From contig NZ_CP054139.1 of the NCBI RefSeq assembly GCF_013283875.1, positions 4,898,001 through 4,962,000 of the forward strand: a stretch of 64,000 bases of DNA, read 5' to 3'. This stretch comes from Mucilaginibacter mali (GTDB taxonomy: Bacteria; Bacteroidota; Bacteroidia; Sphingobacteriales; Sphingobacteriaceae). A model generated the notes under the pieces. The model ran no database searches and was not told the DNA's origin. It worked only from the letters and a program-made list of their open reading frames with translations. Position numbers and translations under genes: made by a program. Of the stretch, positions 49,035-57,405 are shown piece after piece. Within the stretch, counting starts at the first letter, position 1, and every line of letters starts with the position of its first letter.

Positions 49035-50159
49035 ATGCCTAAAAAACCATTGCTCGAGTTTACCGATAGCGGCATTTACTGTGCCCAGGGCCGTTTTTAT
49101 ATCGACCCATGGAAACCTGTGGACGATGCCGTGATCACTCATGCCCATAGCGACCATGCACGCTGGGGCAGCAAGCGTTATTTGGCGCATCACCTATCGC
49201 GCGAAGTGCTGCTGTACCGCCTGGGCGATATTACCCTGCAAACGGTGGAATACGGCGAAAAAGTGATGAAGAACGGGGTGGAGATAACGCTGTTCCCGGC
49301 CGGGCATGTTATTGGTTCGGCGCAGGTGAGGGTTTGCTACAAGGATGAGGTTTGGGTGGTATCCGGCGATTACAAGGTAGAGGACGACGGCGTTTGTGCC
49401 CCTTTCGAGCCGGTGCGCTGTCATCATTTTATATCCGAATGTACTTTTGGGATGCCCGTTTACAAATGGAAGCCCCAGCAGCAATTGTTCGACGAGATGA
49501 ACAACTGGTGGCGGCAGAACGTGCAGGAAGGCAAGGCTACCGTTGTGGTAGGTTACTCGCTGGGTAAAGCGCAGCGCATCCTGCAAAACCTCGACTTTTC
49601 CATCGGCCCGGTATACACCCACGGCGTTATCGAGAACACTAACGAGGCCCTGCGCCGTAACGGCATCGTGCTTAATCCTACCATCCGCATCACACCCGAT
49701 ACACCAAAGGACGAAGTACGTAAAGGCATTATCCTGGCCCCGCCGTCATCGGTAGGTACACCCTGGATGCGGCGCTTTAATCCATACGATTTTGGTTACT
49801 GTTCGGGCTGGATGAGTATCCGCGGAGCGAAAAAACGCCGTGCGGCAGATCGTGGCTTCGTGCTCTCCGACCATGCCGACTGGGACGGTCTCATCAGCGC
49901 CATTGATGCTACCGGCTGCGAAAAGGTTTATCTTACCCATGGCTACACCGCCAGTTTTTCGCGCTACCTGAATGAGATAGGTTTTGATGCCAGCGAGGTG
50001 CATACGCTGTTTGGGGAGGATGAGAGTGAAGAGGAAGCCCCCACCCAACCTCCCCCAAAGGAGGAGGGGCAGAAATCCCCTGAAACTTCTGAAGTCCTCT
50101 CCTCTGGAGAGGATTTAGGTGAGGCTCCTGAGACTTCTAAAAAAGGAGGCACCTCATGA
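49035..50159 (+). CDS. Ligase-associated DNA exonuclease (MBL fold)
   Basis: A 374-aa metallo-beta-lactamase/beta-CASP-fold exonuclease. The metal site is ITHAHSDHARWG (about 34-45), followed by FPAGHVIGSAQV, VSGDYKVEDDGVCAPFE and, late, LSDHADWDGL. These enzymes trim DNA ends with the partner ligase. The last ~40 residues (EEEAPTQPPPKEEG to the end) are not part of the fold; they are encoded by two intergenic-type hairpin repeats (50038-50140). The stop overlaps the ligase start (ATGA). Confidence 0.9.
   Translation: MPKKPLLEFTDSGIYCAQGRFYIDPWKPVDDAVITHAHSDHARWGSKRYLAHHLSREVLLYRLGDITLQTVEYGEKVMKNGVEITLFPAGHVIGSAQVRVCYKDEVWVVSGDYKVEDDGVCAPFEPVRCHHFISECTFGMPVYKWKPQQQLFDEMNNWWRQNVQEGKATVVVGYSLGKAQRILQNLDFSIGPVYTHGVIENTNEALRRNGIVLNPTIRITPDTPKDEVRKGIILAPPSSVGTPWMRRFNPYDFGYCSGWMSIRGAKKRRAADRGFVLSDHADWDGLISAIDATGCEKVYLTHGYTASFSRYLNEIGFDASEVHTLFGEDESEEEAPTQPPPKEEGQKSPETSEVLSSGEDLGEAPETSKKGGTS
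50038..50140. repeat. Hairpin repeats inside the exonuclease 3' end
   Basis: CCCCCACCCAACCTCCCCCAAAGGAGGAGGGG and, further on, GAAGTCCTCTCCTCTGGAGAGGATTTAGGTGAGG match in reverse the left half of the MITE-like elements (GCCCCACCTAAATCCTCCCC...GGGGAGGACTTT). The repeats are read in frame by the exonuclease gene. Confidence 0.65.
50144..50149 (+). promoter_or_regulatory. Strong Shine-Dalgarno (AGGAGG) for the ligase
   Basis: AGGAGG six bases before ATG 50156. Clear SD sites are rare in this window. It follows the repeat-derived tail of the exonuclease gene and supports coupled translation. Confidence 0.6.
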
Positions 50160-51766
50160 AAGCCTTTGCCCAACTCTTCCTCTCGCTTGATGAGACCAAT
50201 AAGACCAACGAGAAGGTTCGCATCCTGAAGGCATACTTCCTGTCCGTGCCCGATACCGATAAGATGCACATGCTGGCCCTTTTCACCGGGCGCAAGCCTA
50301 AGCGGCAGATAAACGCCACGCTGGTGCGCACCTGGGCCATGGAACTATCGCACATACCCGAATGGCTTTTTGCCGAAAGCTACCAGGTGGTGGGCGACCT
50401 GGCCGAGACCATTGCCCTGCTGCTGCCCCCTAACGACCAAAGCAGCAACAAGACCCTTACCGAATGGATAGCCGAAATAAACGCCCTTGGCGATAAGACC
50501 GACGAGGAACGCAGGCAATGGCTGCTGGATAGCTGGGCCATGCTGGATGGGCAGGAACGCTTTGTATTCAACAAGTTGCTTACGGGTAGCTTCCGCATTG
50601 GGGTATCGCAAAATTTGGTTATTAAGGCGCTGGCCGATATCACCAACCACGATGCGGCCACGCTTACCCACCGCGTGATGGGCAAGTGGATGCCCGAGGA
50701 TTACACCTTCGACCAGCTGACCCAGGCCGAGAGCGCCAGCGACGATGTATCGCGCCCGTACCCGTTCTTTTTAGCCTACCCCATACAGGAAACATCGGAA
50801 AAGCAAAAGACCGCCACCGAACTACAGGTTGCCCTGGGCGATGCCGCCGAATGGCAGGCCGAGTGGAAGTGGGACGGCATACGCGCCCAAATGATAAAAC
50901 GCGATGGGCAGATATTTATTTGGAGCAGGGGCGAGGACCTGGCTACCGAAAAGTTCCCCGAGCTGCACCCTTTTTTGAATGAACTGCCCGACGGTACCGT
51001 GCTGGACGGCGAGATACTGAGTTTTGCCAACGGCCTGCCCCTGCCCTTTAACGTATTGCAAACCCGTATTGGCCGCAAGAACCTGAGCAAAAAGATACTG
51101 GAAGAAAGTCCGGTGGCTACCATTGTGTACGATGTGCTGGAATACGGCGGCGAAGATATCCGCCAAAAAACCCAAAGCCAGCGGCGGGAGATACTGGAAA
51201 GCTTGCAGGCCGCTACAGCATACCCCGAGGTGTTCCGCCTCTCGGCATTGATACCTTTTGATAGCTGGCCCGAACTGGAAGCCACCCGCACCCTATCGCG
51301 CCAGATGATAGCCGAGGGCATTATGCTGAAACGCAAAAGCGCCCACTACCAGGTGGGCCGCCGCCGTGGCGACTGGTGGAAGTGGAAGATAGACCCGCTA
51401 TCGGTAGATGCCGTGATGATCTACGCCCAAAAAGGTCACGGCCGCCGGGCCGACCTGTATACCGACTATACCTTTGCCGTGTGGGATGGCGATAAGCTGG
51501 TGCCCTTTGCCAAAGCCTACTCGGGCCTTACCGACGAGGAGATACGCAAGGTAGATAACTTTGTGAAGCGCAACACGCTGGAGAAATTTGGCCCCGTGCG
51601 CACGGTAAAACCCCGGTTGGTTTTTGAGATAGGGTTCGAGGGCATCAACCGCTCTACCCGCCACAAAAGTGGCATCGCCCTGCGCTTCCCCCGCATCCTG
51701 CGCTGGCGTACGGATAAGCCCATGGAAGAAGCGGATACGATAGAGACGTTGCGGGCGCTGTTGTAG
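50156..51766 (+). CDS. ATP-dependent DNA ligase
   Basis: A 536-aa ATP-dependent ligase of the type found with the MBL exonuclease. An N-terminal helical DNA-binding domain (about 1-200) is followed by the adenylation domain with motif I EWKWDGIRAQ (Lys about 239), motif III-like DGTVLDGEILSF, motif IV EGIMLKRK, motif V WWKWK, and a C-terminal OB fold. It seals nicks after AMP transfer to the lysine. In most genomes a DEXH helicase and a phosphoesterase follow; here a decayed IS follows instead. Confidence 0.92.
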   Translation: MKAFAQLFLSLDETNKTNEKVRILKAYFLSVPDTDKMHMLALFTGRKPKRQINATLVRTWAMELSHIPEWLFAESYQVVGDLAETIALLLPPNDQSSNKTLTEWIAEINALGDKTDEERRQWLLDSWAMLDGQERFVFNKLLTGSFRIGVSQNLVIKALADITNHDAATLTHRVMGKWMPEDYTFDQLTQAESASDDVSRPYPFFLAYPIQETSEKQKTATELQVALGDAAEWQAEWKWDGIRAQMIKRDGQIFIWSRGEDLATEKFPELHPFLNELPDGTVLDGEILSFANGLPLPFNVLQTRIGRKNLSKKILEESPVATIVYDVLEYGGEDIRQKTQSQRREILESLQAATAYPEVFRLSALIPFDSWPELEATRTLSRQMIAEGIMLKRKSAHYQVGRRRGDWWKWKIDPLSVDAVMIYAQKGHGRRADLYTDYTFAVWDGDKLVPFAKAYSGLTDEEIRKVDNFVKRNTLEKFGPVRTVKPRLVFEIGFEGINRSTRHKSGIALRFPRILRWRTDKPMEEADTIETLRALL

Positions 51767-51828
51767 GGCGGTCCATGACCGATAGAACCATAGTCAATGG
51801 CAAAACCGTTTGCCCAAGCCCCCCCATA

Positions 51829-52421
51829 GGGCTACTTGGACACATTTTTTAACTATTATCCTGATAAAGGAGCCAACCTTCATAGACGTTATAGAACTTG
51901 GCCAGGCCCTTTTGTAAAACAATTGGACCTGGCTTTCTTTGTGACCCGTATCCTTTCCAGCCGCCCATTCGGGCAATTATCCATGCCGCCCATTTCAGCG
52001 TTCGGGCCGGAGCAGGGTTCTTTAGTTTTTCAGTTGTGCCCTCCATCTTCCTGCAGATCATTTGCAGGCAGTTTTGTTCCTGTTTATCAAATACCTCATC
52101 GACAAGCTGCTCATTATCATCCTTATAAGCAAGCCTGAACTTAATGACCGGCAGCGCTCCACAATGCTTTTCTATATGGAAGATTCGCTGAAACTTTCGT
52201 TATTAAACAGCCGGTAAAAACTCTTTTGCTCAGCGTCACCTTCCGTAATCTGCCTTAAACTGCTGTTACGCCCAGTGGTTAATTTTCCTCAAAGCTGCAG
52301 CTGCTCGTTTTTCTATCCGTTTATCGCCAAAGGCTCCTTTAAAATCCGGGTTTGTATTGATAGGTTCGTCCATCCTGCAAAACTCCGACTTTATAGCATA
52401 CTTGTGTCCACAAAGTAGCCC
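51829..52421 (-). mobile_element. Decayed IS4-family (Tn5-like) element
   Basis: A 593-bp remnant bounded by inverted ends GGGCTACTTGGACACA (51829-51844) and TGTGTCCACAAAGTAGCCC (52403-52421). It holds broken N- and C-terminal parts of one transposase on the minus strand (separate entry). The catalytic centre is missing, so the element cannot move on its own. It occupies most of the 751-bp gap between the ligase and the next gene. Confidence 0.8.
51849..52355 (-). pseudogene. IS4-family transposase pseudogene
   Basis: Three frame pieces. The N-terminus reads MDEPINTNPDFKGAFGDKRI..., a further piece after a frameshift reads SSLRQITEGDAEQKSFYRLFNNE (as in Tn5-like transposases), then stops. 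The C-terminus, in another frame, reads ALPVIKFRLAYKDDNEQLVDEVFD and KWAAWIIARMGGWKGYGSQRKPGP and ends YQDNS. The DDE catalytic core between the pieces, roughly two thirds of the gene, is deleted. Frameshifts and stops show that it is inactive. Confidence 0.82.
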
Positions 52422-52517
52422 ACGGGGAGGGAAATCGCTCAATTCCACCGCTTTCATCACAAGCTAAACCTTTCATAAATAATGTTTAATTTTAGAAAAA
52501 CATTAACCTCCCACATC

Positions 52518-52880
52518 ATGAAAAAAAATATACTTACCATTGCAACTTTGCTTGTTTCCTTTAGCGCGGCGCAGGCCTGGTATGCCGGTATAGACGGCAA
52601 ATGGACCGCCATGCTAAAAGGACCGGATGGCAACGAATTCCCGATATCCTATACCTTTAAGGCCAGCGACACCACGCTCACCGGTACGCTCACCTCGTCC
52701 ATCGGTACGTTTAACCTGACAGACGGCACCATTAAAGGTGACAGCATCTGGTTCACCGCCGACCTTAAGAACATGCAGATAAAAAACAAAGGCCGCTTTT
52801 ACGCCAATGGCGATTCCATCAGTCTGCGCGTAGGGGCTAAGGCTACGCATACTACCTTGAAACGGGTGGTGGAGAAGTAA
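52518..52880 (+). CDS. Small secreted beta-rich protein
   Basis: A 120-aa protein with a signal peptide (MKKNILTIATLLVSFSAAQA) and a lipocalin-like small beta domain: IDGKWTAMLKGPDGNEFPISYTFKASDTTLTGTL, GTFNLTDGTIKGDSIWFTADL. The family (short secreted proteins of the VDGKW...GPDG type) is common in Bacteroidota, often near glycoside hydrolases or peptidases; the role is unknown. A longer frame begins 12 codons upstream but breaks the signal peptide order. Confidence 0.72.
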   Translation: MKKNILTIATLLVSFSAAQAWYAGIDGKWTAMLKGPDGNEFPISYTFKASDTTLTGTLTSSIGTFNLTDGTIKGDSIWFTADLKNMQIKNKGRFYANGDSISLRVGAKATHTTLKRVVEK

Positions 52881-53216
52881 GGGTTTATGGCGACAGTGAC
52901 CCAATGACGCGAAGCATAATAGCAGCGCAGCGAAATGACCAACGACTATGATGGCGTTGCCTGCGGCCCGGGCTTTCCGCTCATACGCCTGCAGGCCTTA
53001 GCCACAAGGCCGGTATCCGCTGCAATCCCTAACGCAGACCAGCCCCTATGTCCTGATCTGCCAATTAGCTGGCGCAAGTTTAAACGGTTGGTTTTGTGGG
53101 CAGGGTTAACTTGTGCCTATTGGTTCGCGGAAGTTTATAAACTTCCGGCGACGGTGACCGCAGGTTACGCTTCGCTAAACCTGCGGTAGCGCGGCTGGTG
53201 CACATGTACCCATTAA
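52881..53216. other. 336-bp gap with palindromes, no supported gene
   Basis: Contains GGAAGTTTATAAACTTCC (near 53130), an inverted pair CCGCAGGTT/AACCTGCGG (53159-53187), and GGGCTTTCCGCTCATACGCCTGCAGGCC, a sequence type often seen in intergenic repeats of this phylum. The 84-codon frame that spans it is repeat-derived and I do not call it a gene. Confidence 0.5.
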
Positions 53217-54284
53217 TCAGCCCAGATAAAACTTCTCCCTTATCTCCACCAACAACTGCTCTGCTATCTGCACATCCGGTCTTTCAGGCAAGGCGCAATT
53301 CCGATACAACTCTTTTATCTCCTCCATTTTTTCGTCTATCATCAGCATTAGCTCGTTAAACTCAAACTGGCCATTGCGGATGCTGAGCAGGAAACCCCTG
53401 TCGGGGCGTTTTACAATTACCTGGCCATGCTGCGCTATTTCACCGGCCATATTGAGCAGGCGGAAGGTGTGCATCATGTTTTTAGCGTCGTAACTTTTAC
53501 CGTGCGACAGGGTGCTTTGATATCGGGCCTCATTACGTTTCTCTTCCCATTCCCGGTATTCGCGGTACTCACGGCAATAAACCGAGTAGCCATCTTTATT
53601 AAAATTCATAACGGCTATATTGACAATGCCTTTTGGCACCGGGCTTAACTGTACATCGTCGGCATCCGGGCCGGACACGATACCTCTGAAAAAGCCATTG
53701 CTTAGCTGACTTTGGTGATACAGCAGGTACACATCCCTGAAATGGTCAAGATTTATCAGTCCGCATTCTTCCTGTGTGTAGTTCATCTCACGCAGCCATT
53801 CCTTTAGCGGCACGCTTCCGTTATTGTAGACCACAAAGCAAAAATCAAGCACCGATTTACGTTCGGCGCCCTGTGGTTTATTGATCTTTTTATTTAGTCC
53901 GCGGGCTTTGCGCACCTGTGTTTGGGCATAACCAGCAAAGGTATCCAGGCAAAGCTTCGACAAAAAATCCTCAGGCTTTATCAAATCCATCAGCGGATGG
54001 CGACGCGTTATAAACTCCTTTGGCGTACTTAGCAGTTCCAGGATGTTTGGATTATTTTTGGTCAATAGTTCCAAAAAGCGACCTATCTCAAAATACACCT
54101 CATCGTTGGTATCATTAGCCAGTTGCTCCTGTCGGTTGAAGCCGTACAATTGCTTTTGCGGCATCATAAACACTCCTTTCCTGTCCACGTCCGAACCGGC
54201 GACATTAAGGTTATAAGCCGTGCTGCCGCTGATGCAATCCAGCAGAATCAGTTGTTTTTGTCGCTTCAGTTCGTTGTAGGTCAT
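53217..54284 (-). CDS. YcgL-type nucleotidyltransferase B of the RNA-repair operon
   Basis: A 355-aa member of the COG3541 nucleotidyltransferase family. The catalytic loop is CISGSTAYNLNVAGSDVDRKGVFM, with GS followed by Asp-x-Asp (metal ligands) in the pol-beta-type palm. A helical C-terminal part follows. Family members occur with RtcB and are proposed to act on damaged RNA ends. The start overlaps the stop of the previous gene by one base (TAATG). It is the third gene of the rtcB operon. Confidence 0.85.
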   Translation of the reverse strand: MTYNELKRQKQLILLDCISGSTAYNLNVAGSDVDRKGVFMMPQKQLYGFNRQEQLANDTNDEVYFEIGRFLELLTKNNPNILELLSTPKEFITRRHPLMDLIKPEDFLSKLCLDTFAGYAQTQVRKARGLNKKINKPQGAERKSVLDFCFVVYNNGSVPLKEWLREMNYTQEECGLINLDHFRDVYLLYHQSQLSNGFFRGIVSGPDADDVQLSPVPKGIVNIAVMNFNKDGYSVYCREYREYREWEEKRNEARYQSTLSHGKSYDAKNMMHTFRLLNMAGEIAQHGQVIVKRPDRGFLLSIRNGQFEFNELMLMIDEKMEEIKELYRNCALPERPDVQIAEQLLVEIREKFYLG

Positions 54285-55036
54285 TATGAGATGTGTTTTC
54301 TAAATATCGTGTTCAGTTCATCTGGCAGGTGCTTATCTGCCGGTAATCCGGGTATTTGCTCCCGGCAACGTTCAAGCGTTGCCGATAGCCAATTGTTAAG
54401 CAGATTTACCGGCGCGATGAATGCTTTTTCATTGGCCACTTGCTTTTGTTGCAGCAGATCGTCCATAGTGTTCTGGATGTTTTCATCCGATATCAATATA
54501 CGCAGTTTATCAAATTCCATCGGCGGAACGGTTTGCTTTTCAGTTATCCAAAGGCAGGCTAAAGCCGGGCGTAGTGCATAAAAATACCGCTTTAGCTTTA
54601 CCTGCTCAGTTTGCAGGTCGTCGCGCAAAGTATTGTTAGCCATCGACCAGTAATGATTACCACCCGAACGCAGCGAATAATACTTAGGCATCAGCCCGCG
54701 TAGTTCTTCGGCAAAACCAGTTCCGGCCCGGTACACAATGGGCGATTGCAGCCACTCGTACAGCGTGCTGTTCGACTTCAGGAACAACATCAGCGCCTTC
54801 CGGATATCCCAGCCACCTATATCCAGCACCTCATTAACCGGCAGGCCTAAAACGTCGGTGCTATCAGTTATGCTAAGGTAATGGTCGGGTCGGTGCGCGT
54901 ATATAAAGCGCACATCAAAATCGCTATCAGGCGAGGCAAAGCCCCATGCCCGGCTGCCCGATTCGCAGGCATAGAGGATCTTGATATCGTGTGCTTGTTC
55001 CAGTTCAAGCAGTTTTTGTAGTATGGTGTTTTTCAT
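54284..55036 (-). CDS. YcgL-type nucleotidyltransferase A of the RNA-repair operon
   Basis: A 250-aa nucleotidyltransferase, COG3541-like. The palm motif ACESGSRAWGFASPDSDFDVRFIY has GS-x9-D-x-D, the classic metal-binding pattern. The N-terminal helix and the C-terminal helical half (LRDDLQTEQVKLKRYFYALRPALACLW) resemble DNA-polymerase-beta-like minimal NTases. Start: MKNTILQK at 55036; a longer frame begins in repeat DNA (SLPREGCGGRCGGREG) and is rejected. It lies 144 bases downstream of rtcB, with repeats between. Confidence 0.85.
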   Translation of the reverse strand: MKNTILQKLLELEQAHDIKILYACESGSRAWGFASPDSDFDVRFIYAHRPDHYLSITDSTDVLGLPVNEVLDIGGWDIRKALMLFLKSNSTLYEWLQSPIVYRAGTGFAEELRGLMPKYYSLRSGGNHYWSMANNTLRDDLQTEQVKLKRYFYALRPALACLWITEKQTVPPMEFDKLRILISDENIQNTMDDLLQQKQVANEKAFIAPVNLLNNWLSATLERCREQIPGLPADKHLPDELNTIFRKHIS

Positions 55037-55060
55037 TTGTTTTGTCTTTATTACTATTCG

Positions 55061-55118
55061 ATGAAACCCCTCCCTGCCACCGCACCGACCACCGCACCCC
55101 TCCCGGGGGAGGGAACTT
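55061..55118. repeat. Half copy of the CCCTCCC double-hairpin repeat
   Basis: GAAACCCCTCCCTGCCACCGCACC ... CCCTCCCGGGGGAGGGAACT, the right half of the 115-bp unit. It lies inside the rtcB operon, between rtcB and the first nucleotidyltransferase gene, followed at 55156-55181 by ACTCCCCCTTTAGGGGGCCGGGG. Confidence 0.6.
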
Positions 55119-55180
55119 TGCCGCCGTACTGCCCAGTGCAAACCGCCCGCTACCAACTCCCCCTTTAGGGGGCCGGGGGG

Positions 55181-56680
55181 TTAATCCTCCGGCTTCTCCT
55201 TAGGGTCGGCCATGCGGACGATGCGGGGGTTGAACTGGGCCAGTACATCTACCAACCCGGTTTGGGCGGCCATTACGGTGTGGATATTTTTGTAGGCCAT
55301 CGGCGCTTCGTCCATGTCGCTGCCCATCAGGGTAATGCGTTTGTCTATTAAGTTGGCGGCAATGGCGGCCTTGTCTAAGGTTTTAAAGGCGGCGCTTCGG
55401 CTCATCAATCGCCCGGCGCCGTGACTGGCGGAGTTGATGCTGGCCGCGTCGCCCTTGCCACGCACCACAAAGCCGGGCGTGCTCATGCTGCCGGGGATGA
55501 TACCCAGCACACCTTCACCCGCCGGGGTGGCGCCTTTACGGTGCACCATCACCCCGGTACCGTCGGCCAGTTGTTCCTTCCACGCAAAGTTGTGGTGATT
55601 TTCGATCATCATCAGCGGGGCGTGGTTAAGCGCACGGGCTATCTTGTTATGGATCTCGTGGTGATTGGCGCTGGCGTATTCGCCGGCCAGGTTCATGGCA
55701 ATCCAGTATTCCTGTCCTTCGTCCTTATCCAGATCCAGCCAGGCCAGGTGTTTGGCTTCGGGCGGCAGTTTGGTTTTGCTCATGGCAATTTTGCTGTAGT
55801 AATCGGCAATATTACCCCCAAAGCCACGCGAGCCGGAGTGCGACAGCAAGGCCAGGTAATTACCGGCCGGAATGCCCTCCAAAGCGCCATCACCTATGGT
55901 TAATTCGCCCCATTCCACAAAGTGGTTGCCGGTACCGCTGGTACCCAGCTGCGCGTAGGCCTTATCCTTTAGCGAGCGGATCACCTTGGTTTCGCCCCAT
56001 ATTTTGCTATCAAACAGTGAGGCATCATGGTGCGTTTTGTTAACCCCGCCCATGCCAAAGTTGGTATGGTTAAGCAGCAGATTTTTTAGCAAATCGTTCT
56101 CGGTGTCCACCATTTCGGCAGGCAGGTTGAAGATGCTCAGGCACATGCGGCAGGCAATATCCACACCCACGGCAAAGGGGATAATGGTATTGGCCGTGGT
56201 GGCCAGCACGCCGCCGATGGGCAGTCCGTAACCCTGGTGCGCGTCGGGCATCAGCGCGCCGGCTACCGCTATGGGCAATTGTATAGCGGTTTTCATCTGC
56301 GCCAGCGCGCCCACTTCAATATGTTCGATCCCGTAAACCGGGAAGTCGGCAATCTCCGTCTTCAGCGCGAAGGTGCTGCGTTGCTGTTTCACAAACTTAC
56401 CCTCCTTGCGCAGGGCAATCACGTCTTCGGCCAGGTTTTTAAACTTGCCGCCTTTTTTAAGGGCATAGGGCATCGGGTCGTCTATCAATGCTTCCAAATT
56501 GGCCAGGATCTGCGCTTTGTCCATCACGTTATGCTTCAGCAGGCCGTTTGCCACACGGCTGAAGTTTACCAGTACGTCGATATCGTTAATGCCAAGGGCC
56601 TTTAACTCGTTGTTGCTGATCTTAAGCCCACCGGCCCCCTGAAGGGGGAGTTCGGTTTCGGGTATGTTTTGCTTTCTCAT
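55181..56680 (-). CDS. rtcB: RNA-splicing ligase RtcB
   Basis: A 499-aa RtcB ligase, which joins RNA 2',3'-cyclic phosphate or 3'-phosphate ends to 5'-OH ends using GTP and manganese. Metal and guanylylation residues are visible: PDAHQGYGLPIGGVLAT, VGVDIACRM (metal-binding Cys kept), ENHHNFAW, IPGSMSTPGFVVRGKGDA and SHGAGR with the guanylated His. The order is that of the RNA-repair type found with nucleotidyltransferases. Start at MRKQNIPETE; the longer frame is not supported. Residues about 11-18 (LPLQGAGGL) are encoded by a copy of an intergenic hairpin repeat. Confidence 0.93.
   Translation of the reverse strand: MRKQNIPETELPLQGAGGLKISNNELKALGINDIDVLVNFSRVANGLLKHNVMDKAQILANLEALIDDPMPYALKKGGKFKNLAEDVIALRKEGKFVKQQRSTFALKTEIADFPVYGIEHIEVGALAQMKTAIQLPIAVAGALMPDAHQGYGLPIGGVLATTANTIIPFAVGVDIACRMCLSIFNLPAEMVDTENDLLKNLLLNHTNFGMGGVNKTHHDASLFDSKIWGETKVIRSLKDKAYAQLGTSGTGNHFVEWGELTIGDGALEGIPAGNYLALLSHSGSRGFGGNIADYYSKIAMSKTKLPPEAKHLAWLDLDKDEGQEYWIAMNLAGEYASANHHEIHNKIARALNHAPLMMIENHHNFAWKEQLADGTGVMVHRKGATPAGEGVLGIIPGSMSTPGFVVRGKGDAASINSASHGAGRLMSRSAAFKTLDKAAIAANLIDKRITLMGSDMDEAPMAYKNIHTVMAAQTGLVDVLAQFNPRIVRMADPKEKPED
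56629..56657. repeat. Hairpin repeat inside the rtcB 5' end
   Basis: CCCACCGGCCCCCTGAAGGGGGAGTTCGG matches in reverse the intergenic repeat AACTCCCCCTTTAGGGGGCCGGGG at 55156. It is translated in frame within the first 20 residues of RtcB. Confidence 0.6.
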
Positions 56681-56873
56681 AATTGTAAGCGTGTAATTTA
56701 TCAATTTTAAAATTGTCTCCCGGCCGTAACCCCTCTCTCCGTGCTGAGAGAGGGGGCGTTTGTGAACGCGTTCAACCTTTCGACACAACAAAGAGAAAAC
56801 ACAAGTGCGCAGTGTATTTGCGCAGTAGAAAATATTTTTAGATATTTATAAAAAACATTAAACATATCACATC
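56681..56873. promoter_or_regulatory. Divergent control region of the RNA-repair locus
   Basis: 193 bp between rtcB and the divergent unknown gene. It contains the palindrome CAATTTTAAAATTG near 56703-56716, a CCCTCTCTCCGTGCTGAGAGAGGG hairpin (56733-56756) and AT-rich runs near the rightward start. WYL regulators usually bind between such divergent genes; the exact site is unknown. Confidence 0.4.
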
Positions 56874-57401
56874 ATGGATTTTCTAAATAACTTATTTAAA
56901 GGCAAGCAGAAAGAAAAAAAGCGTTTCCCGCCAATACCGTCGTGGCGACCTGATACACCTGTTAATCATGATGAAATAATGGACAGGGCAAAATACTATA
57001 CAGATGAAAAAGTACAGTTGGGCGTTTTTGAAAATGGCACAGTGGCTCTTTTTCCACCTCCGCAAGTTAACATTGAAGAAGAGACCAAAGCGACCTTAAA
57101 TAAGATATATTATTCGCATCCTGATTTTAACCCAATGACAATGGATGACGGCAATTACCTGATCCAGTACCGCCATCCGGCTTTCACTATTGTATTTAAA
57201 AAAGAGTTGGACGATTATTGGGATTACATTGAAGAAAACCATTTACGGGGAGTATGTACTGATGAAGTTTTGATGAACAGCCAGGGCAAGCCTAATGTAT
57301 TCGATAGAATAAGTAAAATATGCCTTTATGGGCGCGCAAAAATGTTTATGGACGCGCAAGACCCCAAAATAGTGCGGGTATTTGATCCTTTTGCCAAATA
57401 A
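56874..57401 (+). CDS. Unknown protein of the RNA-repair locus
   Basis: A 175-aa soluble acidic/basic mixed protein that I do not recognise. It starts with a basic helix (MDFLNNLFKGKQKEKKRFPP), then PSWRPDTPVNHDEIMDRAKYYTD, a hydrophobic strand VQLGVFENGTVALFPPP, and two helix-strand units ending in KPNVFDRISKICLYGRAKMFM. No signal peptide, no membrane helix and no known catalytic motif. It lies four bases before the WYL gene, so they are cotranscribed, and divergent to rtcB. Its job is probably linked to RNA repair or its control (inference). Confidence 0.62.
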   Translation: MDFLNNLFKGKQKEKKRFPPIPSWRPDTPVNHDEIMDRAKYYTDEKVQLGVFENGTVALFPPPQVNIEEETKATLNKIYYSHPDFNPMTMDDGNYLIQYRHPAFTIVFKKELDDYWDYIEENHLRGVCTDEVLMNSQGKPNVFDRISKICLYGRAKMFMDAQDPKIVRVFDPFAK

Positions 57402-57405
57402 CCCC

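Noticed and set aside
52935..53189. 84-codon frame before the RNA-repair operon
   Set aside because: It is mostly repeat-type sequence with palindromes, and not protein-like.
55037..55156. Longer start for nucleotidyltransferase A
   Set aside because: The added 40 residues come from the double-hairpin repeat; the family begins near MKNTILQ.
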